From positions 62,001 through 126,000 of the forward strand of contig NZ_FOPH01000005.1 of the NCBI RefSeq assembly GCF_900113415.1: 64,000 nt of DNA, read 5' to 3'. The notes under the pieces are model-generated. The model was not told where the DNA came from, made no database searches, and was given only the letters and a program-made list of their open reading frames with translations. A program made the translations under genes and the position numbers. This document shows, in pieces, positions 55,122 to 64,000 of the stretch (the stretch's first letter is position 1; each line of letters opens with the position of its first letter). The stretch is from Oribacterium sp. WCC10 (GTDB taxonomy: Bacteria > Bacillota > Clostridia > Lachnospirales > Lachnospiraceae).

Positions 55122-57419
55122 TTATAAAGCCTTTTGATTCAAATCAGGCAGTATCTTTCTTCGCTTCTTGAGCATTCCGAGAATCAGGGCAGTAAACATG
55201 GCTCCGGTCCCGATGGCTGCACAATACAGCAAAGGATGTCCCACTACAGGAAGTACAAATATACCCCCATGCGGAGCAGGCAGGGTACATCCAAATACAG
55301 AAGACAGCAATCCCGCCAATGCTGAACCCGCGATACAGGACGGAATAACTCTCGTGACATCAATTATCACATAGGGGAGTGCCCCTTCAGTGATAAACGA
55401 GAGTCCCATAAAAAGGGAAAATACTCCGTTATTTTTTTCCTCTTTACTGAACCTGTCTTTAAATATAAATCCGGATATAGCTATACCTATAGGCGGTACC
55501 ATACCACCGGCCATGACTGCTGCCATGATCACTGTGTCTTTAGCAGCAATTGAAGCCAAACCATAATTATATGCTATCTTGTTAATGATTCCTCCCATGT
55601 CAACAGACATCATCCCTGCTGCCAGAGTACAAACCAAAGCCGGGCTCTGACCCCTGGCACTGTTCAATATCATATTAAACAAGGAACCAAGAGCTGATGC
55701 CGCAGGGGTTATGAGGAAAAACGATATAGCCTGCACGATAGTCAGATTGAAAACGGGATATATAACTATAGGCGCCGCTCCTCTGATGAATCTTGGAAGT
55801 CTTTCCGTAAACAGACTTATCTCTCTGCTTATGATGCCTGCAGCAAGTCCCGCTATGGTGGCTCCTATGAATCCCGAATTGGAATCAATCACCATATATC
55901 CCCCTACAAAGCCAGCCATGAAGGCCGACTCTCCTGCCAGGCTATATGCCATAAATGCCGAAAAAACAGGCAGCATAAAATTGAAAGTGGTATCTCCCAG
56001 AAACTTAAGGTACGTTGCCACCGATGTAATGGATCCAAGTTCGGAGCGTTCGTCTACAGACAATGTAGAGAGATCAATGCTGGCGGCATCAAAGAGAAAT
56101 GCCGTTGCTATAAGTATTCCTCCTGCCGCCACAAAGGGTGTCATCCACTTTACCGCAAATACTATACTTATCAGAAACCTTTCGCGAAGCATGCGTATGA
56201 GATCTCTGTCCTGATTTCTCAAATCAGTCTTTTCTGACTTTTCGGAATTCAATGACATACCTTCTGTTGTTTTAAACTCTTTAAGGATTTTTTCTCTGCG
56301 ACTGCCGCTCTCTTCAACCACGGAAAGGAGGGATTCAGTAAACACCGTTACAGTATTACGTCCCTTCTTTTTAGAATCATAGAGGGCAACATCCGCATAT
56401 TCGCACACCTCTGCCAATGTCTTTTCTCCATCCACAGGAGTAAGGCCCACACTAATAGTAAAAGCCGGCTCATCTTTTTGTGAATCCTCACGGATTGTTT
56501 TGCACAGTTCAAAAAGACCGGTTCTTGCATCCTCCACCGAAAGATTAATGAGACCTATAAATTCATCTCCGCCCCATCTGCCAGCTATTCCGCCGGTTTC
56601 TTCCACAAACTTCTTTATATGATCCGCCAGAAGAACAAGGGCTGCATCACCCACAGAATGACCGTTCTGATCATTTATCTGTTTAAAATAGTCTATATCA
56701 AGCAGAAACAGGGATTTATCTGTTCTTTCATCATAAGCTCTCAGAACTCTTCTTTTATATTCGGCAGTGAAGGATTTTCTGTTTGCAAGCCCCGTCAGTT
56801 CATCCATGGTAGCCAGTCGTATGATCTTAACCTTATATCTCGAAATGATGTTTGATATAAGAACTATAAGAATGATGGCAAGAATCACGCCTATGGAAAA
56901 AAACACCACATACTGCATTCGCTGAATCTGTCTTTCTTTGGAACCGTCATTTGCTACCACAAGACGGTATTCTCCATCAGAAAAGCTACGTATGATACAG
57001 ATTTCCATATCCGCAAGAAACAGAGGTGTCTTACCGTTCTGTATCTTAAAGACAGATTTGCCGTCCTTCAACCCCTCAAGATAAGAAGCTTTAAATTCAG
57101 AGGCATTGTCAACTCCCTCTGCCAGAACATTGCCTTCAGCATCTGTAAGCCACATAGAGATACCTTCATCTGCATAATCCGCAGCATGGACGGTAAAGTA
57201 CTCTGAAAGAATCTCCCCTCTGTTCTCACCGGTCGTATTCTTTGCTTCCTCATCCATCAGATAGAACAGTTCAACAGACAGCATCTTTGTTTCAGATTCC
57301 TGATACCTTAATGTGAGGCTGGTACTGAGATAGGCAAACGAAAGCAAAATAAGTGCAAAAGCCCCTGCTATAAACAGGAAAATGATGCTAAGTTGTCTCT
57401 CATTTGTTTTATCCTTCAC
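55122..57419 (-). CDS. Fusion of membrane sensor, GGDEF diguanylate cyclase and fructose-type PTS EIIC
   Basis: 765 aa. TM1 ~12-32, extracytoplasmic sensor ~35-165, TM2 ~170-190, GGDEF domain ~195-365 with intact GGDEF at 283-287 and metal motif DIDYFKQIND. A polar linker (~366-410) leads into a complete EIIC domain (~411-750, ~9-10 helices) of the PTS fructose family: MTPFVAAGGILIATAF, MVPPIGIAISGFIF, GLSFITEGALPYV and CTLPAPHGGIFVLPVVG. No EIIA or EIIB is fused or nearby. The start is GTG with AAGGAG. No frameshift separates the halves. It may couple substrate occupancy or PTS state of EIIC to c-di-GMP production. Confidence 0.92.
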   Translation of the reverse strand: MKDKTNERQLSIIFLFIAGAFALILLSFAYLSTSLTLRYQESETKMLSVELFYLMDEEAKNTTGENRGEILSEYFTVHAADYADEGISMWLTDAEGNVLAEGVDNASEFKASYLEGLKDGKSVFKIQNGKTPLFLADMEICIIRSFSDGEYRLVVANDGSKERQIQRMQYVVFFSIGVILAIILIVLISNIISRYKVKIIRLATMDELTGLANRKSFTAEYKRRVLRAYDERTDKSLFLLDIDYFKQINDQNGHSVGDAALVLLADHIKKFVEETGGIAGRWGGDEFIGLINLSVEDARTGLFELCKTIREDSQKDEPAFTISVGLTPVDGEKTLAEVCEYADVALYDSKKKGRNTVTVFTESLLSVVEESGSRREKILKEFKTTEGMSLNSEKSEKTDLRNQDRDLIRMLRERFLISIVFAVKWMTPFVAAGGILIATAFLFDAASIDLSTLSVDERSELGSITSVATYLKFLGDTTFNFMLPVFSAFMAYSLAGESAFMAGFVGGYMVIDSNSGFIGATIAGLAAGIISREISLFTERLPRFIRGAAPIVIYPVFNLTIVQAISFFLITPAASALGSLFNMILNSARGQSPALVCTLAAGMMSVDMGGIINKIAYNYGLASIAAKDTVIMAAVMAGGMVPPIGIAISGFIFKDRFSKEEKNNGVFSLFMGLSFITEGALPYVIIDVTRVIPSCIAGSALAGLLSSVFGCTLPAPHGGIFVLPVVGHPLLYCAAIGTGAMFTALILGMLKKRRKILPDLNQKAL

Positions 57420-57578
57420 GGCTTTCTCCTTTTCAAAAAGCTATGTCAGGTGATAAATGTCAAAAGTCAGAATTGAATCGTTACTCGCCGGGCGCTTAAG
57501 CACACTTACCCACTCTTCACTGCATGGGATTCGGATACTTACCTGCGACTCATTATCTTAGTATATATCGACAACTAA

Positions 57579-57788
57579 GCAGTTTTTCATCAGTGTTTCC
57601 TCAATGCCCACATAGGATATTCCTTTGCATTTCAGGTTTTAGGTTATCTCACTTGGAACAATAACGTTAACTATAAAACCATTTTGCAGGAGTACAAACA
57701 GTATCTTGACGAGTATGTTTACGAGAAAATATGGTCTGAGCTATCTCCGACTGATAAGCGGTCAAGAAAGCTATATTCAAATCCCTAA
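57579..57788 (+). pseudogene. Remnant of an AAA+ ATPase
   Basis: A short open stretch (no start codon, no ribosome site) encodes the tail seen in clostridial AAA+ ATPases with a C-terminal winged helix: FAFQVLGYLTWN, ILQEYKQYLDEYVYEKIWSELSP, and then stops. A TAA at 57576 and the loss of all ATP-binding motifs show that it is a dead fragment. The rest of 57420-57876 holds no gene. Confidence 0.6.
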
Positions 57789-57798
57789 ATAAAAAAAA

Positions 57799-57820
57799 TG
57801 CCCTCGGGGTAGAGAGGGCA
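57799..57820 (-). terminator. Terminator of the UroD-family gene
   Basis: Stem TGCCCTC/GAGGGCA followed on the minus strand by eight T. Confidence 0.85.
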
Positions 57821-57876
57821 CAGTTGTGGGTATATATCTTAAAGAGAGGAGAGATTCTCTTTAAAACCGGATTTAA

Positions 57877-58911
57877 TTATGATGCGGAAGAAATAGCTGA
57901 ATTGCATGCAGCGTAATTTTTACATGCTTCGCGTACCCAGTTAAAACGATCCTCATCTATATCATTGGGAACGGTGCAGTCGGCACCAAGAATGATACCG
58001 GTCTGTCCGCATTCTGAAAGAAGTGCATATGTAGCCTTTTCAAGCTCTTCTCTGGAGCCTTTATATATGATGCCATCCTGTGAGAAGCCTCCAATGATGC
58101 ATCTACCTTTAAACAGCTTCTTGGCTTCCTTGAGACTTGTACCTTCTGCGACAACTGCTACACTGTATGCCGCAGCATCATAGCCTTTGTAAAGCTTTAA
58201 ATCATTTCCATGACCATGATATCCGCAAATATGTAAAATATTTGTATTTCTTATTTTTTTTGCTTCATCAAGTATCTTCTTCTCAGTAGGTGCAACATAT
58301 TTCTTATGGAAAACTTCATTGAAGAAACCGCCCTGATTGTTGCAGCTTAAATAGATACCGTCAGCACCACATTCTTCAAGTAGAACTCTGTTAAGATCGA
58401 TGATACCTTCAGTTAAAATATCCAAAGCATATTTTACAGCAACAGGATCTTCTATGATAAACTGCTGCATGATATCTTCCTGTGCTCCAAATACAGGAAG
58501 TCCCTGAGTAAAAGCATTTCTAAGAACCCAGGCAGCAGAGAAACAGGTCACGTATACAGGAGAGTCAACTCCCTCATAAATCTGCATAACCCTTTTCGTC
58601 AGCTCTATCTGAGCCTTCGCATAAGGTGTATCAAGCATCGGCTTTTTGATTTTGTATAAATCAGAAGCCTTTTCTATTCCGCTGACATCCAGGGGCATCA
58701 TCATGAGAGTATCATTCATTATCTTGATGATATCAGGAACAAACTTTTCCAAAGATGGCTTATGAAGGTTAATATTGGCTTCAAATGCATCCGGGTTAGA
58801 CAAACCCATATTCCATACATTTGGTGAAGTAAAATGATGAAAAAAAGCTACCGGAACTCTGTCTACCGGCTGATTTGAAAATGCCCTCTTGATTCTTTCC
58901 CTGTTTGTCAT
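57877..58911 (-). CDS. Uroporphyrinogen decarboxylase-family protein
   Basis: 344 aa TIM barrel of the UroD/MtbA type (N-terminus TNRERIKRAFSNQPVDRVPVAFF; later GADGIYLSCNNQGGFF and HICGYHG). The HICGYHG stretch supplies the His/Cys used as zinc ligands by corrinoid methyltransferases, while the Arg residues of haem UroD are absent. It is therefore more likely a methyltransferase-related enzyme than haem-pathway HemE. No corrinoid protein or partner is adjacent. Divergent from a LysR regulator. Confidence 0.8.
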   Translation of the reverse strand: MTNRERIKRAFSNQPVDRVPVAFFHHFTSPNVWNMGLSNPDAFEANINLHKPSLEKFVPDIIKIMNDTLMMMPLDVSGIEKASDLYKIKKPMLDTPYAKAQIELTKRVMQIYEGVDSPVYVTCFSAAWVLRNAFTQGLPVFGAQEDIMQQFIIEDPVAVKYALDILTEGIIDLNRVLLEECGADGIYLSCNNQGGFFNEVFHKKYVAPTEKKILDEAKKIRNTNILHICGYHGHGNDLKLYKGYDAAAYSVAVVAEGTSLKEAKKLFKGRCIIGGFSQDGIIYKGSREELEKATYALLSECGQTGIILGADCTVPNDIDEDRFNWVREACKNYAACNSAISSAS

Positions 58912-59290
58912 GATTTTCTATTCCTCCTTGATAAGAACAGATCTCATGATCATATACCGAAAATGTATCGCAAGGATTTGCGGCAGGATTTTGTCGAAAG
59001 CTTGTGATTTATCGTCTGCAAAGTATATGATTCATACACTTTGGGATGCTGATATCATCATGAACTGTTTGTTCCTTCAAAATTTTTAAACTCTACATGT
59101 TAAATAATATACTCTCAGTATAATTCCTTGTATAATATATAAAAATCTTTAACATATGAAAAAAAGCTATAACATATTACTGTCAGGTAATAAATATATT
59201 TACTAAATTGGTCGACATAGTTTAGTAGTTGATAAATATAGAATGACTTGAGTGTCAATGAACCGATGTTTACAAACCCGGGAGAATGCC

Positions 59291-60259
59291 ATGAAGATAA
59301 GTTCTCTTAAATATTTTATCGCAATAGCCGAAACAGGTTCCATTAATAAAGCCGCCAAAAAACTGTTTGTTGCTCAACCCAGTTTGACAAAATCCATCAA
59401 ACTGATGGAAAGCGAACTTGGTGTTACCCTTTTCGAAAGAAACAAATCAGGAATACAACTGACCAGTGAAGGCGAAAAAATATACAAAGAAGCACAAATT
59501 GTGCTGGATTACTATAACGGATGGAAGCAGCTTTCCAAGGAAAATGATCCCATGACTATCTATGCATACACCCATATTTCACTTGTAGGTTTCCTTATTC
59601 CAAAACTGCATATTCCTTTCCAGAGGAATCACACTAATGTGCTTTTGAAATATCAGGGAGATGCGGCTCCTGAAAAAATGGTATCTTTGAAAAATACGAA
59701 TCCTGCTTTGGCAATCTGTCTCAACCGTATAGGTGACCATGAAGATTCATTCAATACAAACGGGATAAAAAGAGTAACTCTGATGGAGGGATATTACGGA
59801 TGCCTTGTCAGTACAGACAGTCCGCTTTCCAGGTTCAAAACCGTACATTTCTCCGATCTCAAAGGCTATTGTCTGGCATTTCCCAGTCATTCATCTACTC
59901 TTGATGAAAATGTTTCAGAGGTACGGGCATATTCCATGCTTTCAGGTTTTGTTCCTGATCTGGTCAAGGAAATCACTATCGGTAATGTTATCACCGTTGA
60001 TTCTGTCCAGACAGTTATTAAAATGGCCAGCGAACAGCCGGAAGTTTTCGCGGTCAGCTTCTTTCCTGCCAACACACGTTATGCCGATTATCAAAATGGC
60101 CATATGGTATGTATACCTTTCTACGAAAAGGAAACCAAAGGTGAAATCAGTCTGGTTTATTCGGACAAACATTATAAGAGCATTTCCGCATACAGGGATT
60201 TGGTAGAACTGATAAAATCCGAGGCGGAATCATTCATAAAAAAATCAATTGAAGCTTGA
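59291..60259 (+). CDS. LysR-family transcriptional regulator
   Basis: 322 aa from ATG 59291 with GGGAG before it; an earlier GTG/ATG (59252) gives a 13-residue extension not seen in the family. N-terminal winged helix (KISSLKYFIAIAETGSINKAAKKLFVAQPSLTKSIKLME) and a LysR substrate domain after ~90. It is divergent from the UroD-family gene across 379 bp (58912-59290), probably its target. No other feature is visible in that spacer. Confidence 0.87.
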   Translation: MKISSLKYFIAIAETGSINKAAKKLFVAQPSLTKSIKLMESELGVTLFERNKSGIQLTSEGEKIYKEAQIVLDYYNGWKQLSKENDPMTIYAYTHISLVGFLIPKLHIPFQRNHTNVLLKYQGDAAPEKMVSLKNTNPALAICLNRIGDHEDSFNTNGIKRVTLMEGYYGCLVSTDSPLSRFKTVHFSDLKGYCLAFPSHSSTLDENVSEVRAYSMLSGFVPDLVKEITIGNVITVDSVQTVIKMASEQPEVFAVSFFPANTRYADYQNGHMVCIPFYEKETKGEISLVYSDKHYKSISAYRDLVELIKSEAESFIKKSIEA

Positions 60260-60324
60260 TGGTATTCATTGTTCAGGATAGGGTTTAATCCATTTCCCCG
60301 GTACGGTTTATCCAAAAACATTCA

Positions 60325-60356
60325 GGGATCAGACGTTCATGTCTGACCCCTTTTTT
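60325..60356 (+). terminator. Terminator after the LysR gene
   Basis: Stem GGG-TCAGAC/GTCTGA-CCC followed by TTTTTT. Confidence 0.85.
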
Positions 60357-60466
60357 ATCTTCTTATCGCTGATGAATTAAGTTCATCCACATATTTACTA
60401 TATAACCAAGGCATGCTATGAAGACTCAAATCTGCATAACCGTGCATAATTTGAATTATCATAACC

Positions 60467-61567
60467 TCACATCATCTTCTTATATTTTTCCACAGTATCT
60501 TTTATCCTTAGGGCGGGTTTAGTCAGATTATGTAAGGATTCACCCTTGTTCATGGTATCAATGATAGCTGCTATATATCTATCCATATTGATGCTGAAAT
60601 AGTATTCCTTCGAAAGCATCTCCTCTTTCTGATAGATAAGATTGGTTGTGAATATCTTGGTGAAATCCCCATTTTCGTATGCTCTATCGAACTTTTCAAA
60701 TCCCCTTGAGAACAGCCCGAATGTGGCAAATACAAAGATCCTTTTGGCTCCCCGGTCTTTGAGCTTAAGTGCTGCATCCAGAATGCTTCCGCCGGAATCT
60801 ATCATATCGTCTATGACGATAACATCCATGCCTTCGACATTTCCACCGCAAAAATCATGTGCAATTATAGGATTGCTGCCATTCACTATAGTCGTATAAT
60901 CACGTCTTTTATAAAACATTCCGATGTTTACCCCGAAAAGAGAGGCTAAAAAAACCACTCTTTCCGTTGCACCTTCATCCGGAGCTACAAACATGAGATG
61001 TTCCCCGTCTATAATTAAATCTTCGTACTCGGTCAGCAGTCCCTGTGTGAACTGAAGTGCAGGTGAAACATTTTCGATTCCCTTTAACGGTACCACGTTC
61101 TGCATTCTCGGGTCATGAGCATCAAATGTCACAATATCATGTACTCCCATGGCTTCCAGTTCCTGGAGCATAACTGCACAGTCAAGAGATTCGCGCATAG
61201 TCTTCCTATGCTGCCTGCTTTCATACAAAAACGGCATAATAACGGTTATCCTGGACGCCTTTCCGTTACAGGCCGCAATGATACGTTTCAGATCCTGATA
61301 ATTATCGTCCGGAGACATTCTGTTAAGACTGCCATCCATCTTATAAGTCAAAGAATTGTTACATACATCTACCATAATGTATATATCTTTATCTCTGACA
61401 GACTCTCTTATTATTCCCTTGGCTTCGCCACTGTTAAATCTTGGACATTCACAGGGAATAAAAAAACTTTCTCCACGCCAGCTCTCCAGAATCTTATCAA
61501 CTTTCTTTCCTGATTTTATAGCTGATTCAAGGGCTATGATACCCAGTTTCCCTGTATTTCTCACCAT
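60467..61567 (-). CDS. Ribose-phosphate pyrophosphokinase (PRPP synthetase), divergent class
   Basis: 366 aa from ATG 61567 (GGAGGG 6 nt upstream; the TTG at 61573 is rejected). It makes PRPP from ribose 5-phosphate and ATP. The PRPP-binding loop reads IVIDDMIDSGGSIL, and HDPRMQ and PDEGATER correspond to the catalytic flexible loop and ATP-binding parts. It is ~50 residues longer than the usual 315-aa enzyme and differs in the flag region (MPFLYESRQHRKTMRE instead of the common YGYARQDRK type). It may be a second, specialised PRPP synthetase. An exceptionally long hairpin lies just upstream. Confidence 0.85.
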   Translation of the reverse strand: MVRNTGKLGIIALESAIKSGKKVDKILESWRGESFFIPCECPRFNSGEAKGIIRESVRDKDIYIMVDVCNNSLTYKMDGSLNRMSPDDNYQDLKRIIAACNGKASRITVIMPFLYESRQHRKTMRESLDCAVMLQELEAMGVHDIVTFDAHDPRMQNVVPLKGIENVSPALQFTQGLLTEYEDLIIDGEHLMFVAPDEGATERVVFLASLFGVNIGMFYKRRDYTTIVNGSNPIIAHDFCGGNVEGMDVIVIDDMIDSGGSILDAALKLKDRGAKRIFVFATFGLFSRGFEKFDRAYENGDFTKIFTTNLIYQKEEMLSKEYYFSINMDRYIAAIIDTMNKGESLHNLTKPALRIKDTVEKYKKMM

Positions 61568-61605
61568 TTCCAACCCTCCTCGCAGGATTTCAATACAAAT
61601 TCAAA

Positions 61606-61665
61606 AGCTTCTCTATATCCTTATTTCGTCAGATTTATTTTAAGAAATAAGGATATAGAGAAGCT
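61606..61665. terminator. 22-bp perfect hairpin between the cyclase and PRPP synthetase genes
   Basis: Stem starting AGCTTCTCTATATCC with its exact complement ending AGAGAAGCT, a 16-nt loop, and TTTT on the minus strand. It ends the cyclase transcript and lies 38 nt before the PRPP synthetase start, so it may also act in that gene's leader. Confidence 0.7.
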
Positions 61666-61729
61666 ATCATGTTGAAGGATATGGTATAGCTTATGGTCCA
61701 TGTCCACAGAAATACGCAAATACAGGCTG

Positions 61730-63238
61730 TCAGGAGTCCCTTGTTTTTGCGCCCATAGCTTTTAGCTCCTGCTTGCGCACATACATCATTTTATCGGCTC
61801 TTTCAAATATATCCCGAACATGGTGGTCTCCCTCTTCCAGCACGGCATAACCAATCGATACAACGACACCGTTTTCGTGAATATTGGCTTCTACCTTCCT
61901 GTTCATGGTACTTATGGTCTCATTCATGGAATCATAGCCTTTATCCTGAAGTAATACCACAAACTCATCTCCACCTACTCTGAAGACTGCGCCATGTATG
62001 AATATTTCGCATATCAATGCACAGGCATCTTTGATAAGCTTATCCCCCGCAGCATGTCCTAATGTATCATTGATATGTTTAAGACCGTTTATATCACAAA
62101 CAACAACTGCCAGATGTTTGAGTTCATTATTATGAATTTTCCGGTTCAAATCATTTTCATACTCTAAATACGCGTGCTTATTTCTTACACCGGTCATAGA
62201 GTCTTTGGTTGCCATATTCTGAAAAGCTATTCTCGTTTCTTTCTCTGCGTTGAGCTTCTCTTTGGATAATTCCCTTAATTCCAGAAAAAGAATAGCAGCC
62301 AGAATCAGTTCTGCAAAAAACGTGAAAGTAATCTGTTTCCTGTTGGCTAAAAGATTGTTCTCGCTAATGTCACGAATCTGATCCAAAATAACGTTTTCAT
62401 GGATCAAAACAGTAAACTCCCATCCTGTATTCAGAAGAGGAACGTAACACAACGTTTCAGTGACACCGCCATATATAAACGTCATGCTTCCCCCTACATC
62501 GTTAGCAAAATGATCCATATTTTCTTTCCATACATCCTCAGAAACAAGACCCTTTGTTGCGTCAAATATATTATGATATGAAATAGCCGGACCAAGTTCC
62601 GTGCCGGACAGATTACTTCCGTTTTTTGAATATAAAGCGAAATATGTACTGCTCTTATTATCAACCGAAAGGAGGTCAATGATATCCTTAATGTCTATCT
62701 GAATGAAGCAGGCTTTGAAGGGTTTACCCATGATAGTAAGATCCGGTGTCGGAATAGCGAGGCACAACTGTTTGTAAGAACCATAAATGGAAACTGTACT
62801 GATAGTACGATCAGTCATTGTTTCTTCCGATAAGAATTCATGTCTGCTTTTTCCGGTATATGTAGTATATTGCGTGTACACAACATTATCCTGATCTACC
62901 AGTGCGAATCGGTTAAGAGATAATAGGTTTTTGATTTTTCCCAGGGTTTGTCGTAATTCTTCCTGTGATTCGATGTCTTCATGCTGAATATAGTCCAAAG
63001 CCGTTTCCATCTGAATGAATTCGCTTTCAATTTGATTGGCAACAGTATGAGAACGACGATCTGCTATTGATTCAAGATAAAATCGGCTTACTGTAAAAAT
63101 AGCTTCTTCTGTCTTAAGAATCGTATTATGCGACGAGTGAATTGAATTGGCAGTCACCATTGCAATTATCAGCAAACTGCCTATGATTGCTGTAAGCAAA
63201 AATGTTCTATTCGTTATCTGTTTCATTTTCATCTTCAA
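61730..63238 (-). CDS. Membrane diguanylate cyclase coupled to a sugar-binding protein
   Basis: 502 aa. TM1 ~10-32, extracytoplasmic double-Cache-like sensor ~40-300, TM2 ~303-322, then a GGDEF domain (~335-500) with intact loop GGDEF 422-426 and metal motif CDINGLKHIND. No RxxD I-site. The start codon overlaps the stop of the upstream binding-protein gene (ATGA), so both are made together. The most likely role is c-di-GMP output in response to a sugar or similar ligand presented by that protein. Confidence 0.9.
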   Translation of the reverse strand: MKMKMKQITNRTFLLTAIIGSLLIIAMVTANSIHSSHNTILKTEEAIFTVSRFYLESIADRRSHTVANQIESEFIQMETALDYIQHEDIESQEELRQTLGKIKNLLSLNRFALVDQDNVVYTQYTTYTGKSRHEFLSEETMTDRTISTVSIYGSYKQLCLAIPTPDLTIMGKPFKACFIQIDIKDIIDLLSVDNKSSTYFALYSKNGSNLSGTELGPAISYHNIFDATKGLVSEDVWKENMDHFANDVGGSMTFIYGGVTETLCYVPLLNTGWEFTVLIHENVILDQIRDISENNLLANRKQITFTFFAELILAAILFLELRELSKEKLNAEKETRIAFQNMATKDSMTGVRNKHAYLEYENDLNRKIHNNELKHLAVVVCDINGLKHINDTLGHAAGDKLIKDACALICEIFIHGAVFRVGGDEFVVLLQDKGYDSMNETISTMNRKVEANIHENGVVVSIGYAVLEEGDHHVRDIFERADKMMYVRKQELKAMGAKTRDS

Positions 63239-64000
63239 ATATCACCATAAAGCAGTTCAAGCATCAATGCAGCGTCTCTCTGATAGATAATGGTAGTTAT
63301 CTCATTAGTTTTATCCGGAAATAACTCTCCTGGCATATTTCCATCAGCAATTTTCACTGCTACCTGAATCGTATCAAATCCGATTGAATAGCAATCCTGC
63401 ACTCCGAGACAATAAATCACTCCCTCATCCAGATAGCTTAATGCTTCCTGATCATGATCCATGCCGACAATAACTGCTTTGCTGCCTGTTTCTTTAACAG
63501 CTCTGGCTGCACCTACGGGGTTACTCATATTACAACAGATAATTCCATCCAGATCCGGGTTTTTTTTCAGGATATTCAGGGTAAGTCCGTATGCCAGATC
63601 AACAGAGTCCATATCATATTCCGTGGCTACGATCTCCATGTCACCATACTTTGCAATAGTGTCTCTGGCCCCTCTTGCCCTGTCTTCATGACATGGGGCA
63701 CCTCTGCTCCCCACAAGTATAGCTACCTTTCCTTTGTACGAAAGCTTTTCGCAAAGGGCTTCCGTTAAGTCTGCACCATCCGCATAATTATGTGTATTTC
63801 CAACGTATGCGATCCTTTTACAACCTGCGGCTGCGTCTGAACTTGAAAATGTCATTACTTTTGATCCTGAGTCAACCATTCTGTCAATTATCGGAGATAT
63901 AACAGACTCGTCTGCAACATCGACGCCGATCACATCATAGTTTTTTTGTTCTGCCTGAAGAAGCCGTTTTGTCTGATCTTCAGCAGAAGCGCCTTCAGGT
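63235..64000 (-). CDS. Periplasmic sugar-binding protein, 5' end outside window
   Basis: Reading frame stays open to the window edge, so the N-terminus (signal and first strands) is missing; the first visible residues are PEGASAEDQTKRLLQ. Type I periplasmic-binding fold: NYDVIGVDVADESVISPIID, GKVAILVGSRGAPCHEDRARG and DGIICCNMSNPVGAARAVKETG. A GTG at 63933 is not the real start. The stop overlaps the downstream cyclase's start. No transporter gene lies on the visible side. Confidence 0.82.
   Translation of the reverse strand, partial: PEGASAEDQTKRLLQAEQKNYDVIGVDVADESVISPIIDRMVDSGSKVMTFSSSDAAAGCKRIAYVGNTHNYADGADLTEALCEKLSYKGKVAILVGSRGAPCHEDRARGARDTIAKYGDMEIVATEYDMDSVDLAYGLTLNILKKNPDLDGIICCNMSNPVGAARAVKETGSKAVIVGMDHDQEALSYLDEGVIYCLGVQDCYSIGFDTIQVAVKIADGNMPGELFPDKTNEITTIIYQRDAALMLELLYGDI

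Overview
The window looks like chromosomal DNA of a motile, plant-polysaccharide-using member of the Firmicutes, most likely a Lachnospiraceae species of the Butyrivibrio/Pseudobutyrivibrio/Roseburia type. This rests on gene content: uronate and L-arabinose catabolism, CUT2-type sugar ABC transporters, AraR-like GntR/LacI regulators, YesN/YesM-type two-component proteins, a Firmicutes-style tandem glycine riboswitch, many diguanylate cyclases, and a flagellin with an inserted metalloprotease. Protein families were recognised by eye; no search was run.

Layout. 1-1.6 kb: 3' part of a degenerate GGDEF protein, then an Arg-His-Gln-Lys tRNA operon (minus strand) with a near-consensus promoter and a terminator. 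1.9-9.5 kb: uronate catabolism (eda, uxuB-uxuA, a FadR-type GntR regulator, an SDR oxidoreductase) interrupted by an RdgB-YfcE fusion; repeated GTATAC sites suggest one regulon. 9.7-25.4 kb: a diguanylate cyclase, a large Gly/Pro-rich LRR_5 lipoprotein, glycine-riboswitch-controlled AGCS symporter, carB, a zinc-ribbon protein, a flagellinolysin-type flagellin and another diguanylate cyclase. 25.6-36.1 kb: L-arabinose operon (binding protein, ABC ATPase, two permeases, araA, araD, araB) with a divergent AraR-like regulator. 36.3-40.6 kb: a three-protein sensor (histidine kinase, periplasmic binding lipoprotein, AraC-type response regulator) whose binding protein is a paralogue of the arabinose transporter's. 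41.1-47.0 kb: second AraR-like regulator and a second, orphan CUT2 ABC transporter. 47.5-55.0 kb: cell-envelope proteins (SIMPL, rhodanese/SPOR-like lipoprotein, CapA-like, DUF2798-like membrane protein, PdaA-like deacetylase). 55.1-64 kb: a sensor-GGDEF-PTS EIIC fusion, an AAA+ ATPase remnant, a UroD-family protein with divergent LysR regulator, a divergent PRPP synthetase, and a diguanylate cyclase translationally coupled to a sugar-binding protein.

The main theme is coupling of sugar sensing to gene expression and c-di-GMP: two binding-protein-based sensors (one to a histidine kinase, one to a diguanylate cyclase) and one transporter-like EIIC fused to GGDEF.

Between genes there are at least three families of structured, repeated elements. 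The most striking is a ~225-nt multi-stem hairpin present three times (11645-11872, 17528-17751, 40858-41081), with stems that differ in sequence between copies but keep pairing. A shorter GTGAGTG-type hairpin repeat occurs about eight times, and a third ~85-nt element occurs twice. No CRISPR array, IS element, rRNA or phage module was seen.
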